Positions 9,670 to 19,552 of a stretch of 64,000 bases of DNA are shown piece by piece (position 1 is the stretch's first letter; each line of letters begins with the position of its first letter). Location of the stretch: assembly GCF_900155935.1 (NCBI RefSeq), contig NZ_FTLW01000002.1, positions 434,001-498,000 on the forward strand, in the 5' to 3' direction. Under the pieces are notes generated by a model. The model saw only the letters and a list, made by a program, of their open reading frames with translations, did not search any database and was not told the origin of the DNA. The translations under genes were made by a program, and so were the position numbers. This DNA comes from Solilutibacter tolerans (GTDB lineage: Bacteria; Pseudomonadota; Gammaproteobacteria; Xanthomonadales; Xanthomonadaceae).

Positions 9670-10440
9670 ATGAAGAATCAGACTCCGATGACAAAGATGT
9701 TGACGATGACATTGGCTTGCACGCTGGTTGCATTGTCCCCAGCGGAGGCTGTAGGCCAGAAGTCAAAGCCACAACCCGGAAAGCTCAGTCAACGACAGCA
9801 GCAAGTGGTCTCGAGCGAGGCCTTCCTGTCCGACCATCCCGACATGCTCAATCGCATGCGCGCCATGCAAGAACTTGAACGAGGCGATGCCGAACGCGCG
9901 GCCAACTACTTCAAGCGAGCCGCACACTACGCCGACAAGCAATCACAGGCCGGCTATGCCGAGCTGCTATGGAAGGGCCATGGCGTGCCGCAAGACCGTC
10001 CCGCGGCTTATGCATGGATGGACCTGGCATCTGAGCGCGGCTACACGTTGTTCCTGGGGTTTCGTGAGCGCTACTGGAACGCCTTGAGTGAGCAAGAGCG
10101 TCTGCGTGCACTCGAAGTGGGGGAGACGATCTACGCCGAATATGGTGATGCAGTAGCCAAGCCGCGTATGGAAAAAATACTCAAGCGTGCGCTGAGGAAA
10201 ATCACCGGGAGCCGGGTCGGCTTCGTCGGTGGATTGACCATCATAATTCCAGGGCCCGGCGGCGGAACCTCCATTAATGCAAGCACCTACTACAACAAGC
10301 GCTTCTGGGAGCCGAAGCAATACTGGCACTGGCAGGAAGAAGTCGTCGAGGGTGCACGGCACGGCACGGTGACCGTGAGCGACCTTGTACAGGTGCGAGA
10401 AGCGGCGTCATCACAGAAGTCGGCTGACCCGGGTGACTGA
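9670..10440 (+). CDS. Secreted Sel1-like repeat protein, copy 1
   Basis: The 256-residue product has a basic N-terminus and hydrophobic signal (MLTMTLACTLVALSPAEAVG), consistent with export. The body holds Sel1/TPR-like helices: AANYFKRAAHYADKQSQAGYAELLWKGHGV, then a QDRPAAYAWMDLASERGY segment that matches the Sel1 consensus. The C-terminal third (GFVGGLTIIIPGPGG, then KRFWEPKQYWHW) is not Sel1-like and is shared with the next gene. Sel1 arrays mediate protein contacts, and the partner here is unknown. Its C-terminal shape and layout match the gene at 10496, so the two are tandem paralogs. Confidence 0.82.
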   Translation: MKNQTPMTKMLTMTLACTLVALSPAEAVGQKSKPQPGKLSQRQQQVVSSEAFLSDHPDMLNRMRAMQELERGDAERAANYFKRAAHYADKQSQAGYAELLWKGHGVPQDRPAAYAWMDLASERGYTLFLGFRERYWNALSEQERLRALEVGETIYAEYGDAVAKPRMEKILKRALRKITGSRVGFVGGLTIIIPGPGGGTSINASTYYNKRFWEPKQYWHWQEEVVEGARHGTVTVSDLVQVREAASSQKSADPGD

Positions 10441-10495
10441 CGCGCCAGCATCATGTTGGCGGGGACAAGTAATGAGTGTGCGTTAAGGAGCAGAA

Positions 10496-11269
10496 ATGAT
10501 GTCGTCAAAGCGCAAAATTCCTTGCATACCGCTGTTCATGTGGCTGTTTTCGGCAAGCTGTTTGGTCGGTGCGGCCGAAGCACAACAGAAACGGCCAATG
10601 CTGGAGCAGGAAATCATGACCAGCGAAGCGTTTCTGAGCTCGCATCCGGATTTGATGAATCGGTTGCGAGGCTTCCATGAGCTGGAGAATCGCAAGGAGC
10701 CTGTGCGGGCGGCAAACTATTTTCGACGTGCCGCGCGATATGCCGACAAGACTTCGCAAGCCATTTACGCCGAGATGCTTTGGACCGGGAACGGGGTCAA
10801 GCAAGACAAGCCTGCGGCATATGCCTGGATGGATCTGGCGGCAGAGCGAGGCTACAAGGACTTCCTGCCTGTGCGCGAACGTTACTGGGCGGGTCTTGAT
10901 GAAGCCCAACGCAAGGCCGCGCTTGATATCGGCCGCAAAATCTACGCCGAATACGGGGATGAGGTTGCCAAGCCACGTATGAATCTGATCATGCGGCGCA
11001 CACTGCGCAAGATGACCGGATCGCGCACAGGGTCGAAAGCGCTTGCCGGCACTCTCGAAGTACGAATTCCAGGGCCTGTCGGCGGTTTTGCCAGTTTCAT
11101 CAAACTGCCTGGCGAAATGTTCTACAGGGACGAGTATTGGGATCCGAAGGAATACTGGATATGGAAGGACCAGAACATCGAAGGAGCCCGACGGGGGCGG
11201 GTGACGGCCAGCGATATCTATGAAGCCAACAACAAGCCACCTGCCACGGGAAAGGACGATAACCAATAG
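10496..11269 (+). CDS. Secreted Sel1-like repeat protein, copy 2 (paralog of the preceding gene)
   Basis: The 257-residue product has a signal sequence (PLFMWLFSASCLVGAAEA) and the same architecture as its neighbour. Matching blocks include SEAFLSSHPDLMNRLRGFHE, YAEMLWTGNGVKQDKPAAYA, AEYGDEVAKPRM and a C-terminal IEGARRGRVTASD. A strong Shine-Dalgarno sequence, AAGGAG at 10485-10490, supports the ATG at 10496. The pair has diverged clearly in signal peptide and tail but kept the Sel1 core, which suggests an old tandem duplication with distinct roles. The 55-base spacing suggests co-transcription. I know of no assigned function. Confidence 0.83.
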   Translation: MMSSKRKIPCIPLFMWLFSASCLVGAAEAQQKRPMLEQEIMTSEAFLSSHPDLMNRLRGFHELENRKEPVRAANYFRRAARYADKTSQAIYAEMLWTGNGVKQDKPAAYAWMDLAAERGYKDFLPVRERYWAGLDEAQRKAALDIGRKIYAEYGDEVAKPRMNLIMRRTLRKMTGSRTGSKALAGTLEVRIPGPVGGFASFIKLPGEMFYRDEYWDPKEYWIWKDQNIEGARRGRVTASDIYEANNKPPATGKDDNQ

Positions 11270-11295
11270 CTTTGCCCCCTCGCTAGAATCAGCGG

Positions 11296-11922
11296 ATGGC
11301 CAAGCTCTATTTCTACTATTCGGCGATGAACGCCGGCAAGACCACGACGCTGTTGCAATCTGCGCACAATTACCGCGAGCGCGGTATGCGCGTGGCGATT
11401 TTGACGCCGGCGCTGGATGACCGCGCAGGTAGCGGCACAGTGGCCTCGCGCATCGGACTCAAGGCCGATGGCATCCGCTTTGGTCGCGAGGATGATTTGC
11501 TGCGCACGATCGACGCGAACATCGACATCCATGGTCCGCTTAATTGCGTGCTGGTGGACGAAGCGCAGTTCCTGACCAAATCGCAGGTCTGGCAGTTGAG
11601 TGAAGTGGTGGATGCACGAAACATTCCGGTGCTTTGCTATGGCTTGCGTACGGATTTTCGTGGCGAATTGTTCGAAGGCAGCAGTGCGTTGCTCGCCTGG
11701 GCGGACGAATTGCAGGAGATCAAAACCATCTGCCATACCGGTAGCAAGGCCATTATGACCGTGCGCGTCGATGAAGTAGGTCGTGCGCTTGCCGATGGGC
11801 CGCAAGTCGAGATTGGCGGCAACGATCGCTACGTGTCGGTCAGCCGGCGGGAATTCAAGAAAGTGATGCGCGGCGAGGGCGAGATTGCGCCCCTGCAGCC
11901 GCCGCTCCCCTTGGGCGAGTAA
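11296..11922 (+). CDS. tdk: Thymidine kinase
   Basis: Tdk phosphorylates thymidine and deoxyuridine in the salvage pathway. The 208-residue chain begins [21 protein letters not shown], giving the family's P-loop SAMNAGKTT, and has VDEAQFL as the Walker B/catalytic Glu region. The lasso region that normally carries four zinc cysteines shows only partial matches here ([15 protein letters not shown]). This resembles the enterobacterial sub-type that keeps part of the site. The 3' end overlaps the convergent kinase gene by 68 bases, so the last 20 or so codons are read on both strands. Confidence 0.94.
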   Translation: MAKLYFYYSAMNAGKTTTLLQSAHNYRERGMRVAILTPALDDRAGSGTVASRIGLKADGIRFGREDDLLRTIDANIDIHGPLNCVLVDEAQFLTKSQVWQLSEVVDARNIPVLCYGLRTDFRGELFEGSSALLAWADELQEIKTICHTGSKAIMTVRVDEVGRALADGPQVEIGGNDRYVSVSRREFKKVMRGEGEIAPLQPPLPLGE

Positions 11923-14761
11923 TCGGCGAAGCCTGAGCAGGCGTACTGGCCGTTGGCGCCGTGATGGGTGTGGTGGCAGTCGGACTTGGGCATGCATCGT
12001 GTGCTGCCTTGGTCTGGCGACTCAAGACGCCGCCCTGCGGCTGGGCCTCGGCCAGGGTGGATTGCAAATCATCAAACAAGGACTGGGCGCGCTCTGGGGC
12101 GGTGGTGCAGAGCGCCTGCGCCAGCCACAGCTGCGCACGCAACCTTTGCGGCGAAGTGCGGTTGGTGGGCGTGAGGGTGGTGGCTTCTTCCAGTGTCGAC
12201 ATCGCGTTGGCACGCGATACAGCATCACTTGTTGCATCGGCCAACAGCAGATGCGACTGAAGACTGCGCAGTTCGAGGGAGTCGGGTGCGATGCGACGAG
12301 CGATGCCCAGCTCCTCAAGTGCTTGCGTTACGTCGCCAAGTTGAAGTCGTGCGGCTGCCTGCAGCTGCAGCCACTCGATATTGGGCTGCCCGCGCAACTT
12401 GCGAATGTCTTCCAGAACGCGCAGTGCCGATTGCGCACGATGGGCTTCGATCAGAACCGCCGCATCGCGTTGCAAGGTGTCGGCCAATGCCGCCTGCGAT
12501 TTGGCATCGCGAAGAATGCGCGCTGCACGTAGGAATTGATCGTGCGACTGATCGAGCTCGCCCAGTTCATGCGATACCTGGCCCAACGCATCCCATGCGG
12601 CGGCGGCTTCCACGCTGGTTGCGCCATAACGTTGTTGGATCAATGGGCGATTGGCTTCCAGACTGGCTTCCGCTTCACGCAGCCGACCGGTTTCCAGCAG
12701 CAACAAAGCATGTTGTCTGCGCAGCGACAACGTGGCGGGATGGCTAGGGCCTTGCAAGTCATCCGATAGCATCAATGCTTCGCCCCAAGAGCGCGATGCC
12801 GCAACGGCTTGCCCCATCTGTTGTTGGGTAGCGCCGATGGAACGCAAGATGTCGATGGCGAGTGGATGCCGTGGCCCCGCGATTTTGCGCAATTGAGCGA
12901 GCGCACCCTCGAAACCGCGCAAGGCTTGCGGTGAATCACCGGCATCGACCGAGAGTGCGGCGAGGTCAGTGAGGTTCTCGACCACGCCGATGTCATCGCC
13001 CAGTGCGCTGCGACGCAGTGCCAGCGATCGTTCAAACAGGCTGCGTGCGGCATCACGCTCGCCCAGAGCGCGACGACAACGCGCCAGTTGCGAGTAATAG
13101 TCGGCGACCAGTGCAGGTAGTTGCGCTTGTGCACGCGCCGCGCGAGGTTCTACCGATGCCAAGGTAGCGATGCAGCCGTGGACATCGCCTTGTAGTCGTT
13201 GCACTCGCCCGCGCTGGGTTGCGGCCTCCAGTCGCAAGCCTGGAGGCGCATCGGTCAGCGACATAAGCAAATCTTGCTGTCTTTGCAGCAGGATGCGGGC
13301 TTCTTCGTATTGGCCCAACGCGATGCGGATGCGTGCGATGACACCAAGCAATTCGGCGTGCGCGCGCGGCTGCAATGCCAATTCGCGATCGCCGCGCAAT
13401 TCGCCGGCATCGATCAGGGTTTCGACATCGAGGGGTTTGCCGGTGCGTGCGACGCCCGCGTTCTCGAACAAACCGACGACGAAGGTCTGCAATGCCTGCG
13501 CTCGCGCGGTCTCGCGGATGGCTTGTTGGCGCTGCCACCAGGTAAATCCCAGCAGGCCCACCAAGGTCAGGCCGATGAGCAATGTCAAGGCGATCGGCCA
13601 GCGATGTCGGCTCAGGAACTTGCGCGTGCGATACCCGAAGCTGGGTGCGCGCGCGAGCACTGGCAGGCCATCGAGATGACGCTGGATGTCGAGCGACAAG
13701 GCTTCTGCTGACGGATAGCGTTCGGAGGGCAGCTTCGACAAGGCCTTGAGTGCGATGTTGTCCAGGTCACCGACCAGCATCTTCGACCAGCGCTTGCGGT
13801 CGATCCCGGGAACAGCCTCATCCTCGCCGCCGCGCACCACCGCATTCGATGGCCGCTGCGGATCGCCCGCGAGAATCGCTTCTTCCCACTGCGCGCTGGT
13901 TTCGCGTTTCAGGCGATACGGTTTGCTGCCGGTCAAGAGTTCGTACATCACCACACCGAGCGAATACACATCGGTTTGGGTGGTCACCGGTTCGCCGCGG
14001 ATTTGTTCAGGCGCGGCGTAATGCAGGGTGAAACTGCGCACGCCGGTACGTGTTTGCTCAGGCGGATCGGCTTCGTTGCCATCGAGCAATTTGGCGATGC
14101 CGAAGTCGAGCAGCCGCACTTGGCCGTCCGGGGTCACGAGGATGTTGGATGGCTTCAGGTCACGATGCACGACCAGGTTCGCGTGTGCATGAGTTACCGC
14201 CTCGCATACTTGTTGAAACAGCTGAAGGCGCGGGCGCAGGCCCAGGTCGCGCTTGCGGCAGTACTCCAAGATGCCTTCGCCTTGCACTTCCTCCAGCGCC
14301 AGATAGGGCTGGCCGCTGGCGCTGATGCCGGCGTCGAGCAAACGCGCGATATGCGGATGCGCGAGGCGCGCAAGGATTTGCCGTTCGCGGGTAAAGCGCA
14401 AACGAAGGTTGGGATCGGCAAGGCCCGGGCGCAGCAGCTTCAGCGCGACGCGGCGCTCGTACAGGCCGTCGGCGCGCTCTGCGACCCAGACCTGGCCCAT
14501 GCCGCCTTCACCCAGCAGTGTTTCCAGCCGATACGGACCGACTTGTTCGCCCTCGCGCGGACCGGGTGGGGCGGTGACCAGCGGTGAGTCAAGCAACGTG
14601 TCCTCGGTGTGTTCCTGCGCCAGCAAGTTGCGCAGGTCACGTGCGAAGTCGGCATCCTCGGTTTCGATCTCGGCAAGACGCGCGATGCGTGCATCGCCAT
14701 CCAGATCGAGCAATGCATCGAGTGCATTCGACAAACGCTGCCAGCGGGTGCGCTCCATCAT
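11855..14761 (-). CDS. Membrane-bound Ser/Thr protein kinase with C-terminal TPR region
   Basis: The product has about 968 residues from ATG 14761, whose ATGA overlaps the stop of the sigma-factor gene. A helical N-terminus precedes a Hanks-type kinase: P-loop GEGGMGQV (84-91), ALK (about 108), HRDLKPSN (199-206), DFG (219-221) and APEQ (near 250). One membrane span lies at about 388-408 ([16 protein letters not shown]). The long remainder is helical and TPR-like and probably periplasmic, ending in a low-complexity Thr/Pro/Ala tail. ECF sigma factors next to such kinases are known to be switched on by kinase phosphorylation, for example EcfP/PknT of Vibrio and EcfK/PknS of Xanthomonas. The translational coupling suggests the same design here. 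Confidence 0.9.
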   Translation of the reverse strand: MMERTRWQRLSNALDALLDLDGDARIARLAEIETEDADFARDLRNLLAQEHTEDTLLDSPLVTAPPGPREGEQVGPYRLETLLGEGGMGQVWVAERADGLYERRVALKLLRPGLADPNLRLRFTRERQILARLAHPHIARLLDAGISASGQPYLALEEVQGEGILEYCRKRDLGLRPRLQLFQQVCEAVTHAHANLVVHRDLKPSNILVTPDGQVRLLDFGIAKLLDGNEADPPEQTRTGVRSFTLHYAAPEQIRGEPVTTQTDVYSLGVVMYELLTGSKPYRLKRETSAQWEEAILAGDPQRPSNAVVRGGEDEAVPGIDRKRWSKMLVGDLDNIALKALSKLPSERYPSAEALSLDIQRHLDGLPVLARAPSFGYRTRKFLSRHRWPIALTLLIGLTLVGLLGFTWWQRQQAIRETARAQALQTFVVGLFENAGVARTGKPLDVETLIDAGELRGDRELALQPRAHAELLGVIARIRIALGQYEEARILLQRQQDLLMSLTDAPPGLRLEAATQRGRVQRLQGDVHGCIATLASVEPRAARAQAQLPALVADYYSQLARCRRALGERDAARSLFERSLALRRSALGDDIGVVENLTDLAALSVDAGDSPQALRGFEGALAQLRKIAGPRHPLAIDILRSIGATQQQMGQAVAASRSWGEALMLSDDLQGPSHPATLSLRRQHALLLLETGRLREAEASLEANRPLIQQRYGATSVEAAAAWDALGQVSHELGELDQSHDQFLRAARILRDAKSQAALADTLQRDAAVLIEAHRAQSALRVLEDIRKLRGQPNIEWLQLQAAARLQLGDVTQALEELGIARRIAPDSLELRSLQSHLLLADATSDAVSRANAMSTLEEATTLTPTNRTSPQRLRAQLWLAQALCTTAPERAQSLFDDLQSTLAEAQPQGGVLSRQTKAAHDACPSPTATTPITAPTASTPAQASPITRPRGAAAAGAQSRPRRASLS

Positions 14762-15336
14762 TTCCCCTGCAGCATCTGCAGCAGAAACATGCGCGCCTTT
14801 TGCCAATCGCGACGCACGCTACGCTCGGAGCGTTCGGTGAGCTCGGCGATCTGCAACTCCGACAGGCCGGCAAAGTAACGCAGCTCCACGATTCGGGCGA
14901 GCTGTGGATCGACATCGTTCAATTGCTCAAGCGCGCTATCGAGTGAGAGCAAGTCCTCATCCAGGCGAATGCCATCGTTGATGTTGTCGGGCAGATCGGC
15001 GACGCGTTGCACGGTGTCGCCGCCGCCGCGTTTGAGCGCAAGCCGCGCGCGCGCGTGATCGACCACCACGCTGCGCATGGCAGTGGCGGCGTAAGCGAAA
15101 AAAGCCGCGCGATCAGCGAACTCGACATCGTCCTGGCCGACCAGGCGCAGATAAGCCTCGTGAACCAAGGCCGTGGCATCGAGCGTCTCTTCGTTAGCAC
15201 TGCCGAGCTGGCGTTTCGCCATCGTGTGCAATTCGGCGTAAAGCGATTGCAGCACGCGGCCCAAGGCCTCGCGATTGCCGCCGCGGGCGTCATCCAGCCA
15301 TTGGGTAATACCGTCACGGGGTGTAGGCGATTGCAT
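14758..15336 (-). CDS. ECF-family RNA polymerase sigma factor paired with the kinase
   Basis: From the ATG at 15336 the protein has 192 residues. The longer frame to 15453 crosses poorly conserved sequence. Region 2 is visible as ATALVHEAYLRLVGQDD and FFAYAATAMRSVVVDHAR, the hallmark of the Sig-70_X6 ECF subgroup. Region 4 is the helix-turn-helix FAGLSELQIAELTERSERSVRRDWQKAR. No anti-sigma gene is adjacent. The kinase gene overlaps its stop by four bases. By analogy with kinase-gated ECFs, phosphorylation in place of anti-sigma release would control it. The target regulon cannot be seen in this window. Confidence 0.9.
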   Translation of the reverse strand: MQSPTPRDGITQWLDDARGGNREALGRVLQSLYAELHTMAKRQLGSANEETLDATALVHEAYLRLVGQDDVEFADRAAFFAYAATAMRSVVVDHARARLALKRGGGDTVQRVADLPDNINDGIRLDEDLLSLDSALEQLNDVDPQLARIVELRYFAGLSELQIAELTERSERSVRRDWQKARMFLLQMLQGK

Positions 15337-15371
15337 GGGGTCAGGATAGCCGAGCGTTGCTGGCCGTTGCC

Positions 15372-16184
15372 TCAACGCTGGCAGCGTGGGCACCACACGC
15401 TGGTGCGCTGGCCAATACTGGCTTCCTTGAGCCTGGCGCCGCATTGCTTGCAAGGCTCGCCGCCTCGTCCATAGACCGAGAGCTCTTGCTCGAAATAGCC
15501 GGGCAGGCCATCCGGGCTGATGAAGTCGCGCAGCGTGGTGCCACCGCGCTCAATCGCATGCGCCAGGATGCGCTTGACCGCGATCGCCAAGCGTTCATAG
15601 CGCTCCCGTGAGACCTTGCCGGCGGGGCGCAAGGGGGCGATACCGGCCTCGAACAAGGCTTCCGCCGCGTAGATGTTGCCGACGCCGACGACGACAGCCT
15701 GATCCATTAGAAAGGTCTTGATTGATGCGTTGCGACCGCGCGACATCGCAAACAGATAGTCGCCATCGAAGCTATCCGACAACGGCTCCGGACCGAGGCC
15801 GCGCAAGAGCTCGTGAGTTTCGCCGGAAGGCTGCCAGAGCAGACAGCCAAAGCGGCGCGGATCGTTGAAGCGCAGCACGCGATGGTTGTCCAACTGCACA
15901 TCGACATGGTCATGCGCGCGCAACGGCGTGTCGTTGGGCAGCACGCGCAAACTGCCGGACATGCCGAGATGCCAGAGTGCACTGCCGCCACCGGTGTCCA
16001 GCAACAGGTATTTGGCGCGGCGTCGAATGCCGGTGATGGGTTGTCGATGCAGCAGCGTCGGCAACTCAGGCGGGATCGGCCAGCGCAGGCTGTCGCGGTA
16101 CAGCGTCACTTCGGCGATGCGGCGGCCTTCCAGATGCGGGGCCAGGCCGCGACGGGTGGTTTCGACTTCGGGGAGCTCGGGCAT
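15372..16184 (-). CDS. mutM: Formamidopyrimidine-DNA glycosylase MutM (Fpg)
   Basis: This 270-residue base-excision enzyme removes 8-oxoguanine and ring-opened purines. The start at 16184 gives [14 protein letters not shown], with the essential N-terminal Pro2 (Schiff-base nucleophile) and Glu3. Upstream in-frame codons are ignored because Pro2 must follow the initiator Met. The zinc finger is complete at the C-terminus: CKQCG, 16 residues later CPRCQR. The helix-two-turn-helix [20 protein letters not shown] is also typical. It lies 35 bases downstream of the ECF gene's start region, but that region reads the other way in regulation, so a shared promoter with the sigma gene is unlikely. Confidence 0.96.
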   Translation of the reverse strand: MPELPEVETTRRGLAPHLEGRRIAEVTLYRDSLRWPIPPELPTLLHRQPITGIRRRAKYLLLDTGGGSALWHLGMSGSLRVLPNDTPLRAHDHVDVQLDNHRVLRFNDPRRFGCLLWQPSGETHELLRGLGPEPLSDSFDGDYLFAMSRGRNASIKTFLMDQAVVVGVGNIYAAEALFEAGIAPLRPAGKVSRERYERLAIAVKRILAHAIERGGTTLRDFISPDGLPGYFEQELSVYGRGGEPCKQCGARLKEASIGQRTSVWCPRCQR

Positions 16185-16329
16185 ACCACAAGAATGGGGG
16201 CAGGGCGGCCCAGAAGAAAGCGCAACTGGCCCACAAAACTGAATTCCATACCTAGGCGTCTGGTGACGTCCCGGGTTTGCGCCCCCATCATGTGGGGGCA
16301 CCGTTTGGTGCGCCTCCACGACATCGCAC

Positions 16330-17523
16330 ATGCCCGTTTCGTTGCTCGACTTCCTATCCGGCGGTCTGGTCCAGATTGGCTGGATCGGCATCGCTGTTTA
16401 TCTGCTCATCGCCACCCAGCTGACAATTTTCTCGGTCACGCTGTACCTGCATCGTTCACTCGCGCATCGCGGCGTGGATTTCCATCCGGCCATCGCGCAT
16501 GTGTTCCGCTTCTGGACGTGGCTGACCACCTCGATGATCGCGCGCGAATGGGCCGCCATCCATCGCAAGCACCACGCCAAGTGCGAGACTGAAGAGGATC
16601 CGCACAGCCCGATGTTCAAAGGCATCGGCAACGTGTTCTGGCGGGGCGTGGAGTTGTATCGCGAGGCGCGCGCCGACCGGGCCAGCATCGACCAGTACGG
16701 CAAGGGCTGCCCGGACGACTGGATCGAGCGCAAGCTCTATACGCGTTGGGCGACGATGGGCCCGACGGTGTTGTTGTTCATCATGTTTGCCTTGTTCGGC
16801 TTCAAGGGCGTGGCCGCTTGGGCAATCCAAATGGCGTGGATCCCGTTCTGGGCCGCCGGCGTGGTCAATGGCTTGGGCCACTGGTGGGGATATCGCAATT
16901 TTGAAACCAGCGACACCGCCACCAACCTGTCGCCGTGGGGCGTGTGGATCGGCGGCGAAGAGCTGCACAACAACCATCACGCGTTTCCGTCGTCGGCTAA
17001 GTTTGCCCTACGCAAGTGGGAGTTCGATATCGGCTGGGCTGCGATCAAGACGCTCGAAAAATTCGGCTTGGCGAAGGTGCTGCGCGTCGCGCCCTCGCTC
17101 GACATCCGCCCGAATATTCCGATGCCTGACATGGAAACGATGAAAGCGCTGCTCGCGCATCGTTTCCAGGCCATGACCGATTTCCACCGTCGTGTGCTGA
17201 AGCCTGCCATGCGCGAGGAGATCGAAGCAGAAACGGTACAGAAATTGCCACGCCGCCTGCGCAAGGGGTTGGTCGATGACGGACGTTGGCTGACGCCGGA
17301 ATCTCGTGCACAGTTGCAGGCGTGGATTGAGGCTTCGCCGCGCGTACAAGCGTTGGTCGAACATCGCCGCCGTCTGGCTGCAGTACTCGAAGCGCGTTCA
17401 GCGAACGCAACGGACTCACTGCATCGTCTGCAGGAATGGTGCCGCGAGGCCGAAGCCAGCGGTATTCGCTCGCTGCAAGAGTTCGCTGGTCGCTTGCGCG
17501 GCTACGCATTGCAGCCGGCTTGA
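16330..17523 (+). CDS. Acyl-CoA/acyl-lipid delta-9-type fatty acid desaturase
   Basis: This 397-residue integral-membrane di-iron desaturase shows three histidine boxes: HRSLAH, HRKHHAK and HNNHH. Hydrophobic segments lie at about residues 10-38 and 135-180. The family introduces a cis double bond into fatty acyl chains and so tunes membrane fluidity. The C-terminal 120 residues are charged and helical, longer than the minimal desaturase core, and probably cytoplasmic. It is divergent from mutM. The MBL-fold lipoprotein gene follows by 77 bases and is probably a separate unit. Confidence 0.93.
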   Translation: MPVSLLDFLSGGLVQIGWIGIAVYLLIATQLTIFSVTLYLHRSLAHRGVDFHPAIAHVFRFWTWLTTSMIAREWAAIHRKHHAKCETEEDPHSPMFKGIGNVFWRGVELYREARADRASIDQYGKGCPDDWIERKLYTRWATMGPTVLLFIMFALFGFKGVAAWAIQMAWIPFWAAGVVNGLGHWWGYRNFETSDTATNLSPWGVWIGGEELHNNHHAFPSSAKFALRKWEFDIGWAAIKTLEKFGLAKVLRVAPSLDIRPNIPMPDMETMKALLAHRFQAMTDFHRRVLKPAMREEIEAETVQKLPRRLRKGLVDDGRWLTPESRAQLQAWIEASPRVQALVEHRRRLAAVLEARSANATDSLHRLQEWCREAEASGIRSLQEFAGRLRGYALQPA

Positions 17524-17600
17524 GCGCACATCGCCGACGCCCAGTAGCGGCGTCGGCGATGGCTGGGTATCGTGGGAAAAATTGCCCCAAGGATCACCCG

Positions 17601-18536
17601 ATGAAACGTTGCGCTCTTGTGTTTGCGGTATCGCTGGCCTTGACTGCTTGCCAGCCGACGACCATCGACACATCGTCCAATCCTGCGCAGACGCCCGCCA
17701 CGCCTGCCGCCGTCACCGCAGCGCAAGCTGCGCCGTTTCAAGTGAAAACCTTCAGCCCCGGCAAGAACGCGATCTTCCAGGTGGCGTCCAACCTGGTGGT
17801 GGGCGCGAACGAAGTGCTGTTGGTCGATGCGCAATTCGCTGCCAATGACGCCCAGCGCTTGGTCGAAGAAATTCGCGCCACCGGCAAACCGCTCAAGACC
17901 ATCTTCATCAGTCATGGTGACCCCGATTTCTACTTCGGTCTCGACACTGTGCTGGCGGCGTTTCCTGAGGCGCGCGTCATCGCCACCCCGGCCACGGTTG
18001 CCCATATACGTGAAAGTGCGGAAGCAAAGCTCGCCTACTGGAGGCCGATCCTCGACAAGCAGGCGCCCGCGCGCGTAGTGACGCCAGAGGTCTTCGAGGG
18101 CAAGACGCTGAATTTCGATGGCGGCAATATCGACATCTTCAATCTGGAGGGGCCGACGCCGGATCGCACGGTGCTGTGGGTCCCGGCGATTCGCACGGTG
18201 CTAGGCGGCGTGCCAGTGATGGCCGGCGAACATGTCTGGATGGCCGATACCCAAACCCCACAATCGCATACCGACTGGCTGGCCTTGCTGGATGGCATTG
18301 CCGCGTTGAAACCCGAGCGCGTTGTCCCCGGTCATTTCGCCGAGGGAGCCAAGCAGGATTTGGACGCCGTGCGTTTCACTGGCGACTACATCCGCGCTTT
18401 CGATGAAGAAACCCCGAAGGCAGCCGATGCCAAGGCCTTGATTGCCGCGATGAAGCAGCGTTATCCGGGTCTCGCCGGCGAAGGGTCGCTGGATATCAGC
18501 GCCAAGGTGGCCAAGGGTGAGATGAAGTGGCCTTGA
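17601..18536 (+). CDS. MBL-fold metallo-hydrolase-like lipoprotein with altered metal motif
   Basis: From the ATG at 17601 the product has 311 residues and a lipoprotein signal (ALVFAVSLALTAC). The fold follows the metallo-beta-lactamase pattern: a VLLVDAQF strand, the metal loop as ISHGDPDFYFGLD, and VPGHF. In place of the canonical HxHxDH, only the first His is kept, with Asp at the second His position and Phe at the last. A group of MBL proteins with similar HGDPD loops exists, so this may be a real subfamily and not a broken enzyme. The 3' end overlaps the EF-hand gene by 10 bases. The substrate is unknown. Confidence 0.85.
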   Translation: MKRCALVFAVSLALTACQPTTIDTSSNPAQTPATPAAVTAAQAAPFQVKTFSPGKNAIFQVASNLVVGANEVLLVDAQFAANDAQRLVEEIRATGKPLKTIFISHGDPDFYFGLDTVLAAFPEARVIATPATVAHIRESAEAKLAYWRPILDKQAPARVVTPEVFEGKTLNFDGGNIDIFNLEGPTPDRTVLWVPAIRTVLGGVPVMAGEHVWMADTQTPQSHTDWLALLDGIAALKPERVVPGHFAEGAKQDLDAVRFTGDYIRAFDEETPKAADAKALIAAMKQRYPGLAGEGSLDISAKVAKGEMKWP

Positions 18537-18877
18537 GCGCTGCACGCACGAAAGTTCTGGCGATGCTGACAGTTTGCGTGGTGTGCCCGACGGTACATGC
18601 GCAGGCCGATAGCATCACCGATTACCTGAGGCGCATGGATCAAAACCGCGATGGCCGCGTGTCAGCGAATGAATACGTCGCGTGGATGAGCTACGGCTTT
18701 GAAGCGATGGATCGCAATCGTGATGGCGTATTGCAGTCATTGGAGCAGCCGGGTGGGCGTGGCAAGCCACTGACGCGCGCGGAGCACCATGCCAACCTGG
18801 TCGAGCGATTTCGCAAACAGGATGTTGATCGTAACGGCTTCTTGTCAGCGAAAGAATTGGCTGCGCCTCCTCGTTGA
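18527..18877 (+). CDS. Small secreted EF-hand calcium-binding protein
   Basis: This 116-residue protein probably starts at GTG 18527, inside the end of the MBL gene. It has a short hydrophobic leader (VLAMLTVCVVCPTVHAQA). Three EF-hand loops are visible: DQNRDGRVSANEY, DRNRDGVLQSLEQ and DVDRNGFLSAKEL, all with Asp at positions 1 and 3 and Gly at 6. Calcium binding is therefore likely. Many such proteins sit in the periplasm as buffers or sensors. The start overlap with the upstream lipoprotein suggests a two-gene transcript. Confidence 0.85.
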   Translation: MALSAARTKVLAMLTVCVVCPTVHAQADSITDYLRRMDQNRDGRVSANEYVAWMSYGFEAMDRNRDGVLQSLEQPGGRGKPLTRAEHHANLVERFRKQDVDRNGFLSAKELAAPPR

Positions 18878-18987
18878 TCCGAGTGCTGATGTGGCAACGA
18901 AACACCAGAAAATTCGGTGCTTTCATGCGACGAATTGGAGCGAATTACCAGATCATCACCAGTCTTAGAGCTTCGGGTTTTGTGACA

Positions 18988-19378
18988 CGCGGTGTTCACC
19001 AGTTGCTTGCCGTAGAAGCCCAAGCCGAGATCTGCATAGGCCTTCGGCAACAAAGCGGCGCCGTGGTTGATGGCATGGAGGTGCGGGAACCTTTTCAGGT
19101 GTCCAAGGGTTCGCAGGCGACTGGCGTCGACAGCGTCTTGATCGCATCCGGCTGTCAGGGAAATGCCGCTTTCTGGCCGGTCAACCTTGCGACACCGAAT
19201 ACCCAATTGAGTCGATGCCCGGCGCATTCTTGGTGCAGTCCGCCATCACCTATAGGTTATTGGTCTTGTCGATAGCTTTCGTGTCGACGACATGGGCATG
19301 AGCTTTGGCGATCTTTATTCCCTGATCAAAGAAGGGTTGCGCGACGAACAAGCCGAATAAATTCTCGGCATGGATGTC
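18988..19378 (-). pseudogene. Decayed fragment of an M13 (neprilysin-like) metallopeptidase gene
   Basis: The 675-base gap between the EF-hand gene and acs has no intact ORF. On the minus strand two segments match the N-terminal domain of M13 peptidases. Near 19378 is DIHAENLFGLFVAQ, like the family's F/H-TENLFGLWV block, and near 19083-18988 is HAINHGAALLPKAYADLGL, then GFYGKQL, like the 'FAFYGKxL' block. The two lie in different reading frames with stops between them and are closer together than in intact proteins. No HExxH active site is present. This indicates an old truncated and frameshifted copy. The call depends on two short motifs and is moderate. Confidence 0.5.
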
Positions 19379-19552
19379 AGGGCTACAAGTGCGCGACGCG
19401 AATCAAAGGTCTGCAAGGATGTCGTCTTGCGTATTCAGTCGAACTCATCGCCAATAAGCGGATGGATGCTGGCGATGCGAGCGGCGGCCTGACGACATCG
19501 CAACAATGGTTGCGGCACACTGCGGCCATCAGACACCTCAAAAGGGGCACAC

